Below the pieces are notes generated by a model. That model did not search any database and was not told the DNA's origin. It was given only the letters and a program-made list of their open reading frames with translations. A stretch of 64,000 bases of DNA from CSP1-5 sp964558395 (GTDB lineage: Bacteria > Methylomirabilota > Methylomirabilia > Methylomirabilales > CSP1-5), in NCBI GenBank assembly GCA_964558395.1, contig CAZLDS010000013.1:1-64000 (forward strand), read 5' to 3'. Within the stretch, counting starts at the first letter, position 1. Each line of letters starts with the position of its first letter. A program made the position numbers and the translations under genes. Shown piece by piece: positions 23,555-32,762 of the stretch.

Positions 23555-23950
23555 ATGAATGTACCGGAGGGACTCAAGTATACCCGGGAACATGAGTGGA
23601 TCAAGGTCGAGGGGGACAAGGGACGGGTCGGGATCACCGACTACGCCCAGGATCAGCTGGGGGATGTGGTGTTCGTCGAACTGCCGAAGAAGGGACGATC
23701 ACTCCGCCAGATGGAAGCCTTCGGGGTCGTAGAGTCGGTGAAGGCGGTCTCGGACCTGTACTGCCCCGTGAGCGGCGAGATCGTCGGAGTGAACGGCGAG
23801 CTCGAGCGCAAACCCGAGCTGGTAAACGCGGACTGCTACGGAGCCGGGTGGATGATCGAGGTGAAGATCACCCAGGCGAAGGACCTGGAAAAGCTCCTCT
23901 CCCCTTCGGAGTATGCCGCGTATCTCGAGGAAGCGGGAGGAGGGCACTGA
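23555..23950 (+). CDS. gcvH: Glycine cleavage system H protein
   Basis: The lipoyl carrier shuttles intermediates between the P, T and L proteins. The lipoylated lysine lies in 'GVVESVKAVSDLYCPVSGEI', and 'YTREHEWIKVEGDKGRVGITDYAQDQLGD' is the standard N terminus. The start at 23555 has GGAGGG upstream; codons further 5' are repeat DNA. The stop overlaps the gcvPA start as TGATG. 131 residues, normal length. Confidence 0.95.
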   Translation: MNVPEGLKYTREHEWIKVEGDKGRVGITDYAQDQLGDVVFVELPKKGRSLRQMEAFGVVESVKAVSDLYCPVSGEIVGVNGELERKPELVNADCYGAGWMIEVKITQAKDLEKLLSPSEYAAYLEEAGGGH

Positions 23951-25296
23951 TGCGATACATTCCCAATACGGATGCGGACTGCCAGGCGATGCTCCAAGCC
24001 ATCGGGGTCCGTTCGGTGGAGGAACTCTTCGCCGATATTCCGGCAGCGGTCCGGTTGAAGCGGCCGCTCAAGGTGCCGCCGGCCATGGCCGAGTCCGAGG
24101 TCGCACGGCACCTGAGGGCGTTGGCGGACAAGAATGCCGACGCCGATCGTTACAGCATGTTCCTCGGCGCCGGCTGTTACAACCACTTCAGCCCCGCCAT
24201 CATCAATCATCTTGTCTTGCGTGGGGAATTCCTCACCCCATACACCCCATATCAGCCCGAGGTCGCTCAGGGGACGCTGCAGGCGCTGTTCGAGTATCAG
24301 ACGCTCGTCTGCCTCCTGACCGGCATGGAGGTCAGCAACGCCAGCATGTACGAAGGGGCCTCGGCGACGGCGGAAGCGGCCCTGATGGCGAACCGGATTA
24401 CGGGCCGCGCCGAGGTCGTGATGGCGTGCGCCGTCCATCCGGAATACCGGGCGGTCACACGGACGTATGCCTCGCAACTGGGGATCTCCTTCCGGGAGGT
24501 CGCCTTCACCGAGGCCGGGGTGACCGATATCGGCCAGGTCCGGAAGATGCTGAGCGAGCGGGTCTCCTGCCTGGTCGTCCAGTCCCCCAACTTTTTGGGC
24601 GTTATCGAGGACCTCACGCCGCTCGCGGAGACCGCCCACGCGGCGGGCGCCCTCCTGGTCGTCGCGGTGGCCGAACCGCTCTCCCTCGGCATTTTGAAGT
24701 CGCCGGGCGAGTGCGGCGCCGACATCGTCACCGCCGAAGGCGCGGGGCTCGGGACGGGTTTGAACTACGGCGGGCCGGCCGTCGGCTTCTTCGCAACCCG
24801 AGAGAAGTTTATGCGGCACATGCCGGGACGGTTGGTGGGGGAGACGGAGGACCGCGAGGGACGGACCGGGTATGTCCTGACGCTGGCGACCCGGGAGCAG
24901 CACATCCGACGAGAGAAGGCGACCTCGAACATCTGTACCAGCGAGTCGCTGATTGCCAACATGTCGGCGATGTACATGGTCACCATGGGTCCCCAAGGCC
25001 TGCGGGACGTTGCCTTACTGAACCTGCGCAAGGCGGCCTACGCCAAAGAGCGGTTGGCGAAGGTCCGGGGGCTTAGCCTCCGCTTCACGGGCCCAACGTT
25101 CAACGAATTCGTCCTGCGCACCAAGAAGAAACCGGGTGACATCCTCAAGGGATTGCTTAAGCGGCAGATCATCGGCGGATTGGACCTGGGGCGGTTCTAT
25201 CCCGAACTCAAGGACTGCCTCCTGGTCTGCGTCACGGAGCAGAACAGCCGCCCGGAGATCGACGCGCTGGTCAAGGCGCTGGGAGGTGTACGATGA
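23950..25296 (+). CDS. gcvPA: Glycine dehydrogenase (decarboxylating) subunit 1
   Basis: This is the PLP-free half of the split P protein, 448 residues, beginning 'MRYIPNTDADCQAMLQAIGVRSVEELFADIP'. 'SMYEGASATAEAALMANRIT' and 'NICTSESLIANMSAMYM' are typical. With GcvPB it decarboxylates glycine and loads the aminomethyl group on GcvH. It overlaps both neighbours (TGATG and ATGA), showing tight coupling. The split P protein is the form found in many thermophiles, Firmicutes and deep-branching bacteria rather than the fused proteobacterial form. Confidence 0.95.
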   Translation: MRYIPNTDADCQAMLQAIGVRSVEELFADIPAAVRLKRPLKVPPAMAESEVARHLRALADKNADADRYSMFLGAGCYNHFSPAIINHLVLRGEFLTPYTPYQPEVAQGTLQALFEYQTLVCLLTGMEVSNASMYEGASATAEAALMANRITGRAEVVMACAVHPEYRAVTRTYASQLGISFREVAFTEAGVTDIGQVRKMLSERVSCLVVQSPNFLGVIEDLTPLAETAHAAGALLVVAVAEPLSLGILKSPGECGADIVTAEGAGLGTGLNYGGPAVGFFATREKFMRHMPGRLVGETEDREGRTGYVLTLATREQHIRREKATSNICTSESLIANMSAMYMVTMGPQGLRDVALLNLRKAAYAKERLAKVRGLSLRFTGPTFNEFVLRTKKKPGDILKGLLKRQIIGGLDLGRFYPELKDCLLVCVTEQNSRPEIDALVKALGGVR

Positions 25297-26786
25297 ACGG
25301 CACGGGGAACACCATCGGCACACGGGGGCTGGTGTTCAATGAGCCCTTGATTTTCGAACAGGGTTCGCCGGGTCGCATGGGATACTCGCTTCCGCCGCTG
25401 GATGTGCCGGAGAAGAAGCCGCAGGTCTTGATCCCCACGCGACTACTCCGGGACGGCATCCCCGGCGTACCCGAGGTGAGCGAGGTCGACGTGATCCGCC
25501 ACTACACCCGGATCTCACAGTGGAACTACTGCGTCGACCTCGGGTTCTTTCCGCTCGGCTCGTGCACGATGAAGTACAATCCCCGGATCAACGAAGATAT
25601 GGCGCGCCTCCCGGGGTTCGCCAAGGCGCATCCCTATCAGCCCGAGGAACTCAGTCAGGGGGCGCTTCAGCTCATGTGGGAGTTGGAGCAGTACCTGGCC
25701 GAAGTGGCGGGCATGGACCGGGTCACGCTGCACCCTTCGGCGGGCGCCCATGGCGAGGTTACGGGCCTCATGATGATCCGGGCCTATCACACCTCGCGCG
25801 GGAATCCGCGATCCAAGGTCCTGATTCCCGATTCGGCCCACGGGACCAACCCGGCGACGTCGGCCCTGTGCGGCTACCGCGTGGTACCCGTCAAAGAGGG
25901 CCCCCGCGGTATCGTAGAGGCCAAGGCGGTGGCCGAGGCCATGGACAATGAGGTGGCTGCCATCATGGTCACGAACCCGAATACGTTAGGGCTCTTCGAG
26001 GAGCAGATTGTCGAGGTCGCCAAGATCGTCCACGCCAAGGGGGGCCAGGTCTACTGCGACGGGGCCAACCTGAACAGTGTCATGGGGATCAGTCGCCCCG
26101 GAGACTGCGGCGTCGACGTTATCCAAATCAACCTCCACAAGACCTTCTCGCAGCCGCACGGGGGCGGCGGGCCGGGGGCGGGTCCCGTCGCCCTGAAGAA
26201 GCACCTAGCCCCCTTCATGCCGGTGCCGACGGTCGAGAAAAAGGGGAGCCGATTTATCCTCGATTTCAAGCGGCCCAAGTCAATCGGGAAGGTCCGCGCC
26301 TTTGCGTCAAGTTTCGGGGTCCTGGTCCGCTCATACACCTACATCCGGTCCATGGGGTCGGCGGGGCTCCGGCGGGCCGCCGAGGTCGCCGTGCTCAACG
26401 CCAATTACATCCTGAGCCAGCTCAAGGGGACCTACCACCTGCCGTACGACCGGCACTGCATGCACGAGTGTGTCTTCACCGACGCCCTGCAGGCCCGGCA
26501 CGACATCCACACGCTGGACATCGCCAAGCGGCTCATCGACCACGGCTTCCATCCGCCGACCACGTACTTTCCCCTGATCGTGAAGGCCGCACTGATGATC
26601 GAGCCGACGGAGACCGAAAGCAAGGAGAACATCGATCAGTTCATCGCGGCCATGAAGGCGATCGCGCGTGAGGCCGAGGAGAATCCGGAGCATCTCCGGT
26701 TGGCTCCCCACAATCCCAAGGTGACACGCATGAACGAGACCAAGGCCGCCCGCGAGCCCAAGCTCCGCTGGCAGCCGCGCTCTTGA
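25293..26786 (+). CDS. gcvPB: Glycine dehydrogenase (decarboxylating) subunit 2
   Basis: The PLP-binding half of the P protein, 497 residues. The PLP lysine is in 'NLHKTFSQPHGGGGPGAGP' near residue 290, preceded by 'CDGANLNSVMGISRPGDCGVD'. 'GFFPLGSCTMKYNP' near 85 and 'LHPSAGAHGEVTGLMMIRAYH' are family hallmarks. The ATG overlaps the gcvPA stop (ATGA). No lipoamide dehydrogenase gene follows, so the L protein must be encoded elsewhere. Confidence 0.95.
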   Translation: MNGTGNTIGTRGLVFNEPLIFEQGSPGRMGYSLPPLDVPEKKPQVLIPTRLLRDGIPGVPEVSEVDVIRHYTRISQWNYCVDLGFFPLGSCTMKYNPRINEDMARLPGFAKAHPYQPEELSQGALQLMWELEQYLAEVAGMDRVTLHPSAGAHGEVTGLMMIRAYHTSRGNPRSKVLIPDSAHGTNPATSALCGYRVVPVKEGPRGIVEAKAVAEAMDNEVAAIMVTNPNTLGLFEEQIVEVAKIVHAKGGQVYCDGANLNSVMGISRPGDCGVDVIQINLHKTFSQPHGGGGPGAGPVALKKHLAPFMPVPTVEKKGSRFILDFKRPKSIGKVRAFASSFGVLVRSYTYIRSMGSAGLRRAAEVAVLNANYILSQLKGTYHLPYDRHCMHECVFTDALQARHDIHTLDIAKRLIDHGFHPPTTYFPLIVKAALMIEPTETESKENIDQFIAAMKAIAREAEENPEHLRLAPHNPKVTRMNETKAAREPKLRWQPRS

Positions 26787-26883
26787 ACCGGTTCATGGTT
26801 CACAGTGGATGGGGAGGGATTGCAGCGTTTATAACCTTAGAGCAGTGGACTGAGAGCTTCGGAAAAGAAGGGGATGACTGGCG

Positions 26884-28008
26884 ATGATTACGGTGTCTGC
26901 CCATCGCGTGCGGCAGTTCGGGGTCGAATTCTATCAGGCCTCGTTCACGGCGTCGGACATCGACCGGCTGGTCCGGTTCGAGGTCTTGGGGTACGGTGCT
27001 GCCGAGGGACCTCAGGCGAAGCGACGCCGCCGGGCGTCGCGAATTAACTGGGAGCTCTTAGAAAACCGCATTGCCCGGGGTGAGGCGGCTTTTCAACGCC
27101 CCGTCATCCGTCGGAAGATCGAAGAGCTCCTGAAGTACTACCGGGAGTGCCAGGACGCGGGAAACCTTCCGGCCATCCCCGGCGCCGTCATCATCATCGC
27201 GGAACGAGGACTCCGGTTCACACGGTCGGGCGCAAACCCGAGTCTCGGTCTCCTCCAAATTCCAGAGGAACCGGGCATCCTGCGGGCCTTGGATGGCCAA
27301 CACCGCCTGCTGGCCCTGCATGCCGCCGCCGAGGAGCTCGGGGGACTGGAGGTACCCGCCGTCGTCTTTGACAACCTCGATGATCGGCAGATCGTGGAAC
27401 TCTTCGTCACGATTAACGCCAAGCACACCCGGCTGAATCCGTCCCATCTGATTAGCCTGGCTGGCCGTCGCCTGTACGCCGATGAAAACCAGGCGTTGGC
27501 CCACGACATCATCCGCGCCCTCAACGAGACAGAGTCATCCCCGCTGCGGCGCGAGATCCGCATTCTGGGCGTCGGACGGGGGAGGGTGTCGCAGGCTCCC
27601 TTGGCCGAAGAGATGGTGGAGCTCCTCGAGACGGTGCAAAAGATTGGCGGAGGCCAACGCGCTAGAGAGCTCCGCGAGGGCGCGCGCCGCTTTTTCTTGA
27701 ACTATTTTAAGGCGATCGCGGGAGCGTTCCCCCAGGCCTGGGTGGGCCGCAAGTACAGCATCAAGACGGGCACGGCGCTGCGGGCCTTTATCCGGGTCGC
27801 CCCGGATGTCATGGCCGCTGCCCGAGAAGGCAAGAAGGACCCCTTCGACGCCGTGGCCATTCGCCACGCGGTCTCCCCCTGGAGTGAGCGCATCGGGGAC
27901 ACTCGCTTCGAGACGGAGGGGGCCTGGCGGCAGAAACTGGCCGGGGGGACGCGGGGAACCGTTGAGACTTTAGTCCGTGAGCTGCGGGATGCGTTGCGCC
28001 ACCGCTGA
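26884..28008 (+). CDS. DGQHR-domain protein (DndB/DGQHR family)
   Basis: The signature 'ALDGQHRLLALHAA' occurs near residue 136, followed by 'VPAVVFDNLDDRQIVELFVTINAKHTRLNPSHL', matching the DGQHR family that includes DndB, the regulator of DNA phosphorothioation, and phage-borne relatives. The 374-residue protein has a basic patch early (AKRRRRASR). No dnd sulfur-modification genes are nearby, so it is an orphan whose role is unclear. It overlaps the next gene, suggesting a two-gene unit. Confidence 0.75.
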   Translation: MITVSAHRVRQFGVEFYQASFTASDIDRLVRFEVLGYGAAEGPQAKRRRRASRINWELLENRIARGEAAFQRPVIRRKIEELLKYYRECQDAGNLPAIPGAVIIIAERGLRFTRSGANPSLGLLQIPEEPGILRALDGQHRLLALHAAAEELGGLEVPAVVFDNLDDRQIVELFVTINAKHTRLNPSHLISLAGRRLYADENQALAHDIIRALNETESSPLRREIRILGVGRGRVSQAPLAEEMVELLETVQKIGGGQRARELREGARRFFLNYFKAIAGAFPQAWVGRKYSIKTGTALRAFIRVAPDVMAAAREGKKDPFDAVAIRHAVSPWSERIGDTRFETEGAWRQKLAGGTRGTVETLVRELRDALRHR

Positions 28009-28891
28009 CGGCGACAGGGGGGACAGTCATCCATCGTTCACGCGAGCGGCAGTCGAGGCGCGAAGGGACCGGATCTTTCGGCGACTGCCGCATCTGAGGG
28101 TCCGGAGCGAAAAGGGGGCGCTCCGGTTCATCCAGCGCGTCGGCTTCAGTTTTACCTTCAGCACCTCTGGCTCCGTGCTCCCCTGCCTCTACGTTGCGGT
28201 CTGCGGGCGTCGTCATCCCTCCTGGCCCAAGCGCACCCACCATCACCCGGCCGTTGTCCTGACCTGGGACCTCAAAAATACCCTCCCAGCCAAGCGCCTC
28301 GTCTATTATGGCAAGCTCCTCAAGGGAAAGCCGACCCTCGTGTCACTGGATCTCTTTCCCGCTTTCGTGGCCCTGATCCGCGACGGGAGGCTCAGCGGGG
28401 ATTACCTGGCGGACTACCGCGACGGCCGCCTCAGTCGGACGGCCCTCCACATCATGGATACCCTGATGGACTCGCACCCCCTCGAAACGGGTGAGCTACG
28501 CCGCCGCGCCGGGCTGGGGACGCCGGCGCATACCGGGACGTTCGAAAAGGCCATGGCGGAGCTGCAGCGCAAGCTCTGGGTGGTGAAAACGGAGGAGGTA
28601 TACGACCCCTCTTTTTGCTATCGGTGGGACCTGTTGGAGAGCTGGTTGCCCGAGCAGGTGAGGAAAGGCCACGAGCTTGCACGGGATGAGGCGGCTCTCC
28701 GCGTGTTGGAGACCTACCTCAAGAGCGTCATTGCCAGTCAGGAGGGGATCATGACCCGCCTCTTTGAGCTGTCGGCAAGCGAGGTCGAGCGGGCACTTAC
28801 ACGACTCGCTGACGACGGGCTGATCACTCGGGGAGTCCCGATCCGGAATTGGCCGGGCCGTTGGGTCCTGTGGCTGTCTACCACGCCCTGA
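27977..28891 (+). CDS. Winged-helix protein, possibly AlkZ/YcaQ-related
   Basis: The 304-residue frame begins with GTG at 27977 or ATG at 27989, in either case overlapping the DGQHR gene by 20-32 nt. 'VYYGKLLKGKPTLVSLDLFPAF' and 'METLMDSHPLETGELRRRAGL'-like text (here 'MDTLMDSHPLETGELRRRAG') give a winged helix, and 'LSASEVERALTRLADDGLI' near the end gives another. The layout recalls AlkZ/YcaQ-type DNA glycosylases, but the catalytic Q-x-D motif is not seen. DNA binding is likely; enzymatic activity is doubtful. Confidence 0.6.
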   Translation: MSCGMRCATADGDRGDSHPSFTRAAVEARRDRIFRRLPHLRVRSEKGALRFIQRVGFSFTFSTSGSVLPCLYVAVCGRRHPSWPKRTHHHPAVVLTWDLKNTLPAKRLVYYGKLLKGKPTLVSLDLFPAFVALIRDGRLSGDYLADYRDGRLSRTALHIMDTLMDSHPLETGELRRRAGLGTPAHTGTFEKAMAELQRKLWVVKTEEVYDPSFCYRWDLLESWLPEQVRKGHELARDEAALRVLETYLKSVIASQEGIMTRLFELSASEVERALTRLADDGLITRGVPIRNWPGRWVLWLSTTP

Positions 28892-28929
28892 CCGTTGGGT
28901 TTCTGGTGCTCCCCTCGCAGCGCACTCCC

Positions 28930-28958
28930 TTGAAAAAACGGGGAAATCCGCGTATGCT
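28930..28958 (+). promoter_or_regulatory. Promoter of smpB
   Basis: TTGAAA, a 17-nt spacer and TATGCT lie 36 nt before the start codon. Confidence 0.6.
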
Positions 28959-28970
28959 TAATATACGCGG
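28948..28970 (+). promoter_or_regulatory. Inverted repeat across the smpB -10 region
   Basis: CCGCGTAT and ATACGCGG are separated by 7 nt, with the first arm overlapping the -10 box; a third partial copy (TATACGC) follows at 28974. It may be an operator or a 5' hairpin. Confidence 0.45.
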
Positions 28971-28993
28971 ACTATACGCATGGTTAAGGAGAC

Positions 28994-29452
28994 ATGACGC
29001 ACGGGAAGGTACTGACCACGAATCGGAAGGCCTACCACGATTACCACATCGAGGAGGCCTTTGAGGTTGGCATCGCCCTCACGGGAACCGAAGTCAAGGC
29101 GCTTCGGGAGGGGCGAGCGAACCTGCGGGACGGCTATGCGGCCGTGGAGGGGGGGGAGGTATTTCTCCTCAACTGTCATGTCAGCCCATACGCGCCGGCC
29201 AACCGCTTTAACCATGAGCCGCGCCGGCCCAGGAAGCTGCTGTTACACCGGGGGGAGATCCGGCGGTTGATCGGAAAGGTGCAGGAGAAGGGGCTCACCC
29301 TGGTGCCGCTGAGTCTGTATCTCAAGAACGGCCGAGTCAAGGTCGAGCTGGCGCTGTGCCGTGGCAAGAAGCAGTATGATAAGCGCGAGGACCTCAAGCG
29401 GCGTACCCACGAACGGGAAGTCGCCGACGCACTCAAGAGGGTCAAGAGCTGA
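28994..29452 (+). CDS. smpB: SsrA-binding protein
   Basis: SmpB binds tmRNA and delivers it to stalled ribosomes. The 152-residue protein has the complete OB-fold sequence: 'TNRKAYHDYHIEEAFEVGIALTGTEVKALREG', then 'FLLNCHVSPYAPANRFNHEPRRPRKLLLH', and the basic tail 'RGKKQYDKREDLKRR' that reaches the decoding site. It has its own promoter and lies 118 nt upstream of its partner RNA gene, a known arrangement. Standard length; no oddities. Confidence 0.96.
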   Translation: MTHGKVLTTNRKAYHDYHIEEAFEVGIALTGTEVKALREGRANLRDGYAAVEGGEVFLLNCHVSPYAPANRFNHEPRRPRKLLLHRGEIRRLIGKVQEKGLTLVPLSLYLKNGRVKVELALCRGKKQYDKREDLKRRTHEREVADALKRVKS

Positions 29453-29545
29453 GAGTTGAGGGTCGAGGGTTCAAAAACAAAGGCCTGCATCGTATGTATG
29501 TTTGCGAGTTGTAGTTCAAGCTCTCGACTCTAGACTCTCAACTAT
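29449..29545. repeat. Period-7 arrays between smpB and tmRNA
   Basis: GAGAGTT/GAGGGTC/GAGGGTT heptamers at one end and CTCGACT/CTAGACT/CTCAACT at the other are nearly complementary. Confidence 0.65.
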
Positions 29546-29569
29546 TAGCGGCGGCGCTTCGCGCCGCAA

Positions 29570-29923
29570 GGGGGCGAAACGGTTTCGACGGGGACAGGGG
29601 TTGGTAGAGGTAGCATGCCGAGGTCCCATCACCCTCGTAAAACCGATGGAAAACACACAACTGCCAACCATCAGCTGGCACTGGCTGCCTAACGAGTAGC
29701 CACGCCGCCCTTGCCTCGCTCACCGGGGAAGGTGAGGCGTCATACAGGTGAGCTGGCCTTTCTCTCCCGGCCCGGGGGAGGAGGGCGAGAACTCAAGGGC
29801 TGGCCGGTGAGTGGCTCTGCCTGTAGTGGTGCTCACCGGCGAGACATAACGTACAGGCTAAGCATGTAGAGACTTCTATGGGCCGGTTCTCGGACGCGGG
29901 TTCGACTCCCGCCGCCTCCACCA
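29570..29923 (+). ncRNA. ssrA: Transfer-messenger RNA
   Basis: The 5' end GGGGGCGAAACGGTTTCGAC and the 3' end with TTCGACTCCCGCCGCCTCCACCA form the tRNA-like part: GGGGGC pairs with GCCTCC before the encoded ACCA. Between them a tag frame ends with codons for ANHQLALAA followed by TAA at 29690-29692, the expected degradation signal. The resume codon is not certain; the frame reads G-K-H-T-T before the tag core. Length is about 354 nt. Confidence 0.95.
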
Positions 29924-29931
29924 TTCGACGC

Positions 29932-29962
29932 GCGGGGAAACCTCGGTGAGGGGTTTCCCCGC
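29932..29962 (+). terminator. Hairpin terminator of tmRNA
   Basis: Eleven-base arms (GCGGGGAAACC and complement) with a 9-nt loop start 9 nt after the CCA end; the tail TTGCGTG is only weakly T-rich. Confidence 0.65.
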
Positions 29963-29965
29963 TTG

Positions 29966-30106
29966 CGTGTCCCGAGCGCAGTCGAGGGGCTCATGGCCCT
30001 TCGAGCTGAACCTCAGGGCGAGCAGGCCATTCAGGAGGGATAGAGTATGGATCGCGCGTCGAATGGTGCCCTGAGCGAGCTACGCAGTGCGAGTCGAAGG
30101 GCTTCT
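29966..30106. repeat. Copies of the dispersed GTCGAAGGG repeat downstream of tmRNA
   Basis: CGAGCGCAGTCGAGGGGC, an inverted CCCTTCGAGCTGAAC and a third copy near 30067-30102 stand close together. No gene is seen in 29963-30242. Confidence 0.6.
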
Positions 30107-30242
30107 TGCTTGAATCGATTCAGTCCTTTAGATGCTTGTCAAGACCAGGGTCCATCCGATATAGTGATTGGCATTCCGTTTGCCAGTATGGCGTGTGGGA
30201 TTGTTGTGTGAACCACAAACGTACTCTCACCAAAGGCATCGC

Positions 30243-30961
30243 GTGGCCAAGGAAATCCTGATTGTCGACAACGACGAACTCATCCTCGTGGTCCCCTCTC
30301 GGCGCGCCAGCAACACTATCTCCAAAATATTCATGGCAGCGCGCACCACATCCTGAGGCTGGCCAACGATCTCTTGGAACTGGCCCAAGTCGATACGGGT
30401 CAGAAAATGTTTTACTCCGAGGAGTTCAGTCCCCTGGTCGTCCTGGACGAGGTGAATGGCTTGATGGCTCCGGAGGCGGCGCATAAAGAGATTACATTGA
30501 CGATGCAGGCAGAGCCACGGCTCCCCCCGATCCGCGGTGACTTCCACCAGTTTCGCCAGATTCTCCTACACCTGGTCTCCAATGCGATCAAGTTCACTCC
30601 AGAAAAGGGTGAGGTCTCGGTCACGGCCCGCGCCCCGGATCGTAAAACCCTTGCGGTCTCGATCAGGGATACCGGGATCGGGATTCGTCCAGAGGAACGG
30701 GGGCGGATCTTTGAACCGTTCGGCCGGGGGGAGAATGCCGTCGGGCAACGGATCCCGGGAGTGGGTCTTGGTCTCACTCTCGCCAAGCGACTGATCGAAC
30801 TACAAGGGGGAGAGATTGCGGTGGAGAGCGAGGGGGAGGATCGGGGGAGTACCTTCACCTTTACGTTGCCCGTTACCCCGTCGACGCCCTCCGCACCCTT
30901 TTCGGGGATGGGATCAGGAACCGTTCCACCCCGGCCATCCGGTTCTCAATCCGTTTTGTAG
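30243..30961 (+). pseudogene. Broken response-regulator/histidine-kinase gene
   Basis: The 5' end 'AKEILIVDNDELIL' is the start of a receiver domain, but after about 15 codons the sequence jumps, in another frame, to the second half of a HisKA domain ('HHILRLANDLLELAQVDTG'). An intact HATPase domain follows with N box 'LVSNAIKFTPEKGE', G1 'DTGIGI', 'FEPFGR' and G2 'GVGLGLTLAKR'. The phospho-acceptor His helix and most of the receiver are missing, so kinase function is lost. A large internal deletion with a frame change explains this. The longest downstream frame begins at 30374 and lacks a ribosome binding site. Confidence 0.7.
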
Positions 30962-31051
30962 GACTGCTGACTCCCCGTCACACGTATCTTCTCGCAAGCC
31001 TCGATTGCCTTCGCATGGGCTCCTCCCCAGCGACGTGGCAGGAGGCCCCTC

Positions 31052-32722
31052 ATGAACGGCGCCGGTCTCCTTGTCCGAGGGCTGAAGCAGGAAGGGATCG
31101 AACAGATCTTTAGTCTCTCGGGCGACCATATCAATCCCATCTACGATGTCTGCCCCGACTTCCAGATCCGCATCATCGATACACGCCACGAATCTGCAGC
31201 CGCTCTGATGGCCGACGCCTGGGCACGGGTGACACGCCGACCGGGTGTCTTCGTCGTGACGGGTGGCCCGGGGCATACGAACGCCCTCACCGGATTGGCA
31301 AGCGCCTTTCTTCAAGGGTGTCCGGTCCTTGGTATCAGTGGGGCTCCGGAGTCCTCTTTGAAAGATCGTGGCGCCTTTCAGGGACTCGATCAGCTGGCGT
31401 TGGTCAGGCCGATCACCAAGTGGGCTGCGGTCGTGACCGATGTGCGCCAGATTCCGGAGTATCTGGTTACGGCTTTCCGCGAGGCCTTGTCTGGGCGGCC
31501 GGGGCCAGTCCATCTCACGATCCCCATCGAGGTTTTGAGTCGACGAACCATCGAGGCGCCACGTGCTCCGTCTCAAGGCGGCCTTTCCCAGCCTTTGCTC
31601 GAGGCGGAACCGGATCGTGTGCGAGAGGCGGTAGCCCTGCTCCGGGAGGCAGAGCGGCCGGTGCTCATCGCTGGGAGTGGAGCCTGGTGGTCGCAGGCTG
31701 GCCCTGAGCTCGAGCGCGTGGTGGAGCTCACCCGGATCCCCGTCTTCACAATCGGTCTGTCTCGAGGGCTCATCTCAGATGACCATCCTCTCTGCTTCGG
31801 CTATGCCGACCCGCTCCTCAACGGGGCTGCCCGAGAGTTTGTGCGGGCGGATGTCGTCTGCATCCTTGGGAAGCGCATGGACTATCGGCTGGCCTTTGGC
31901 GGCTCGATCCTGTTCGATCCGGCGGCTCGGATCATTCAGGTGGATATCCATTCAGCGGAGATTGGCCGAAATCGTGATGTGGAGGTGGGGATTGTTGCCG
32001 ATGTCCGAAACTTCCTGATCCAGTGTCTGGCCCAGATGGGAAAACCATGGCCAGAGCGGGCCTGGCTCCGTCACATCGCGGACGCGGCTCGGTCTTGGCG
32101 GACAAGCCTCGGGCCGGGGGAAGATTCCGACGAAACGCCTATCCACCCGTTGCGGTTGTGTCGGGAGCTTCGGGAGGTCCTGCCACCCGAGGCAACCGTG
32201 GCCATCGACGCGGGCGATTTCCTGCAGTGGGCCCGGATGACTTTACCCGCCCGCTGCCCGGGGCGCTGGTTGCGGCTTGGCCCCCTGGGGACCTTGGGGG
32301 CGGCTATCCCCTTCGGCATCGCAGCCAAACTGGCGAGGCCGCGGGAACCGGTGGTCGTCGTGACCGGAGATGGGGGATTCGCCTATCATGGGTTTGAGCT
32401 GCACACCGCCGTTCGGCACGATCTTCCGATTGTCGTGGTCATCGGGAACGACGGGGCGATGGGGATGGAAAAGCAGATCCAGACCGCCCTCTACGGGCCG
32501 GATCGGGTGGTCGGCTGTGAGCTGGGGCTGGTCCGATACGACCAGGTGGTTGAAGCGATCGGGGGGCATGGTGAGTTTGTGGAGCACCCGGATGCCCTCC
32601 GGCCGGCGCTCCTCCGGGCTTTGGGGGCGGGCCGTCCTGCGTGCGTGAATGTGGTGATTCGAGGCGTTCCGAGCCCCCTGACGGAAATGAGCATCGCCAG
32701 GAAACGGGCCCTGATGCAGTGA
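31052..32722 (+). CDS. Thiamine-diphosphate-dependent enzyme, acetolactate-synthase-like
   Basis: The 556-residue protein has all three domains of the family. Glu47 in 'DTRHESAAALMADAWAR' activates the cofactor, and the ThDP/Mg site is 'GDGGFAYHGFELHTAVRH...GNDGAMG' near residue 440. 'GGPGHTNALTGLASAFLQGCPVLGISG' and 'GAFQGLDQLALVRPITKWA' place it with acetolactate synthase-like and 2-hydroxyacyl-CoA-lyase-like enzymes. A regulatory subunit gene (ilvN) is absent and no other branched-chain genes are near, so a catabolic lyase or decarboxylase is more likely than valine biosynthesis. AGGAGG precedes the ATG. Confidence 0.85.
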   Translation: MNGAGLLVRGLKQEGIEQIFSLSGDHINPIYDVCPDFQIRIIDTRHESAAALMADAWARVTRRPGVFVVTGGPGHTNALTGLASAFLQGCPVLGISGAPESSLKDRGAFQGLDQLALVRPITKWAAVVTDVRQIPEYLVTAFREALSGRPGPVHLTIPIEVLSRRTIEAPRAPSQGGLSQPLLEAEPDRVREAVALLREAERPVLIAGSGAWWSQAGPELERVVELTRIPVFTIGLSRGLISDDHPLCFGYADPLLNGAAREFVRADVVCILGKRMDYRLAFGGSILFDPAARIIQVDIHSAEIGRNRDVEVGIVADVRNFLIQCLAQMGKPWPERAWLRHIADAARSWRTSLGPGEDSDETPIHPLRLCRELREVLPPEATVAIDAGDFLQWARMTLPARCPGRWLRLGPLGTLGAAIPFGIAAKLARPREPVVVVTGDGGFAYHGFELHTAVRHDLPIVVVIGNDGAMGMEKQIQTALYGPDRVVGCELGLVRYDQVVEAIGGHGEFVEHPDALRPALLRALGAGRPACVNVVIRGVPSPLTEMSIARKRALMQ

Positions 32723-32762
32723 AACACTGGTGCCTCACGCGGCGTATACAAAGCAGGAGATA

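Noticed and set aside
1..32722. Oxalate pathway made of the CoA-transferase end, the OFA transporter and the TPP enzyme
   Set aside because: The three genes are 20-30 kb apart in separate units, and the TPP enzyme looks closer to acetolactate-synthase-like proteins than to oxalyl-CoA decarboxylase.
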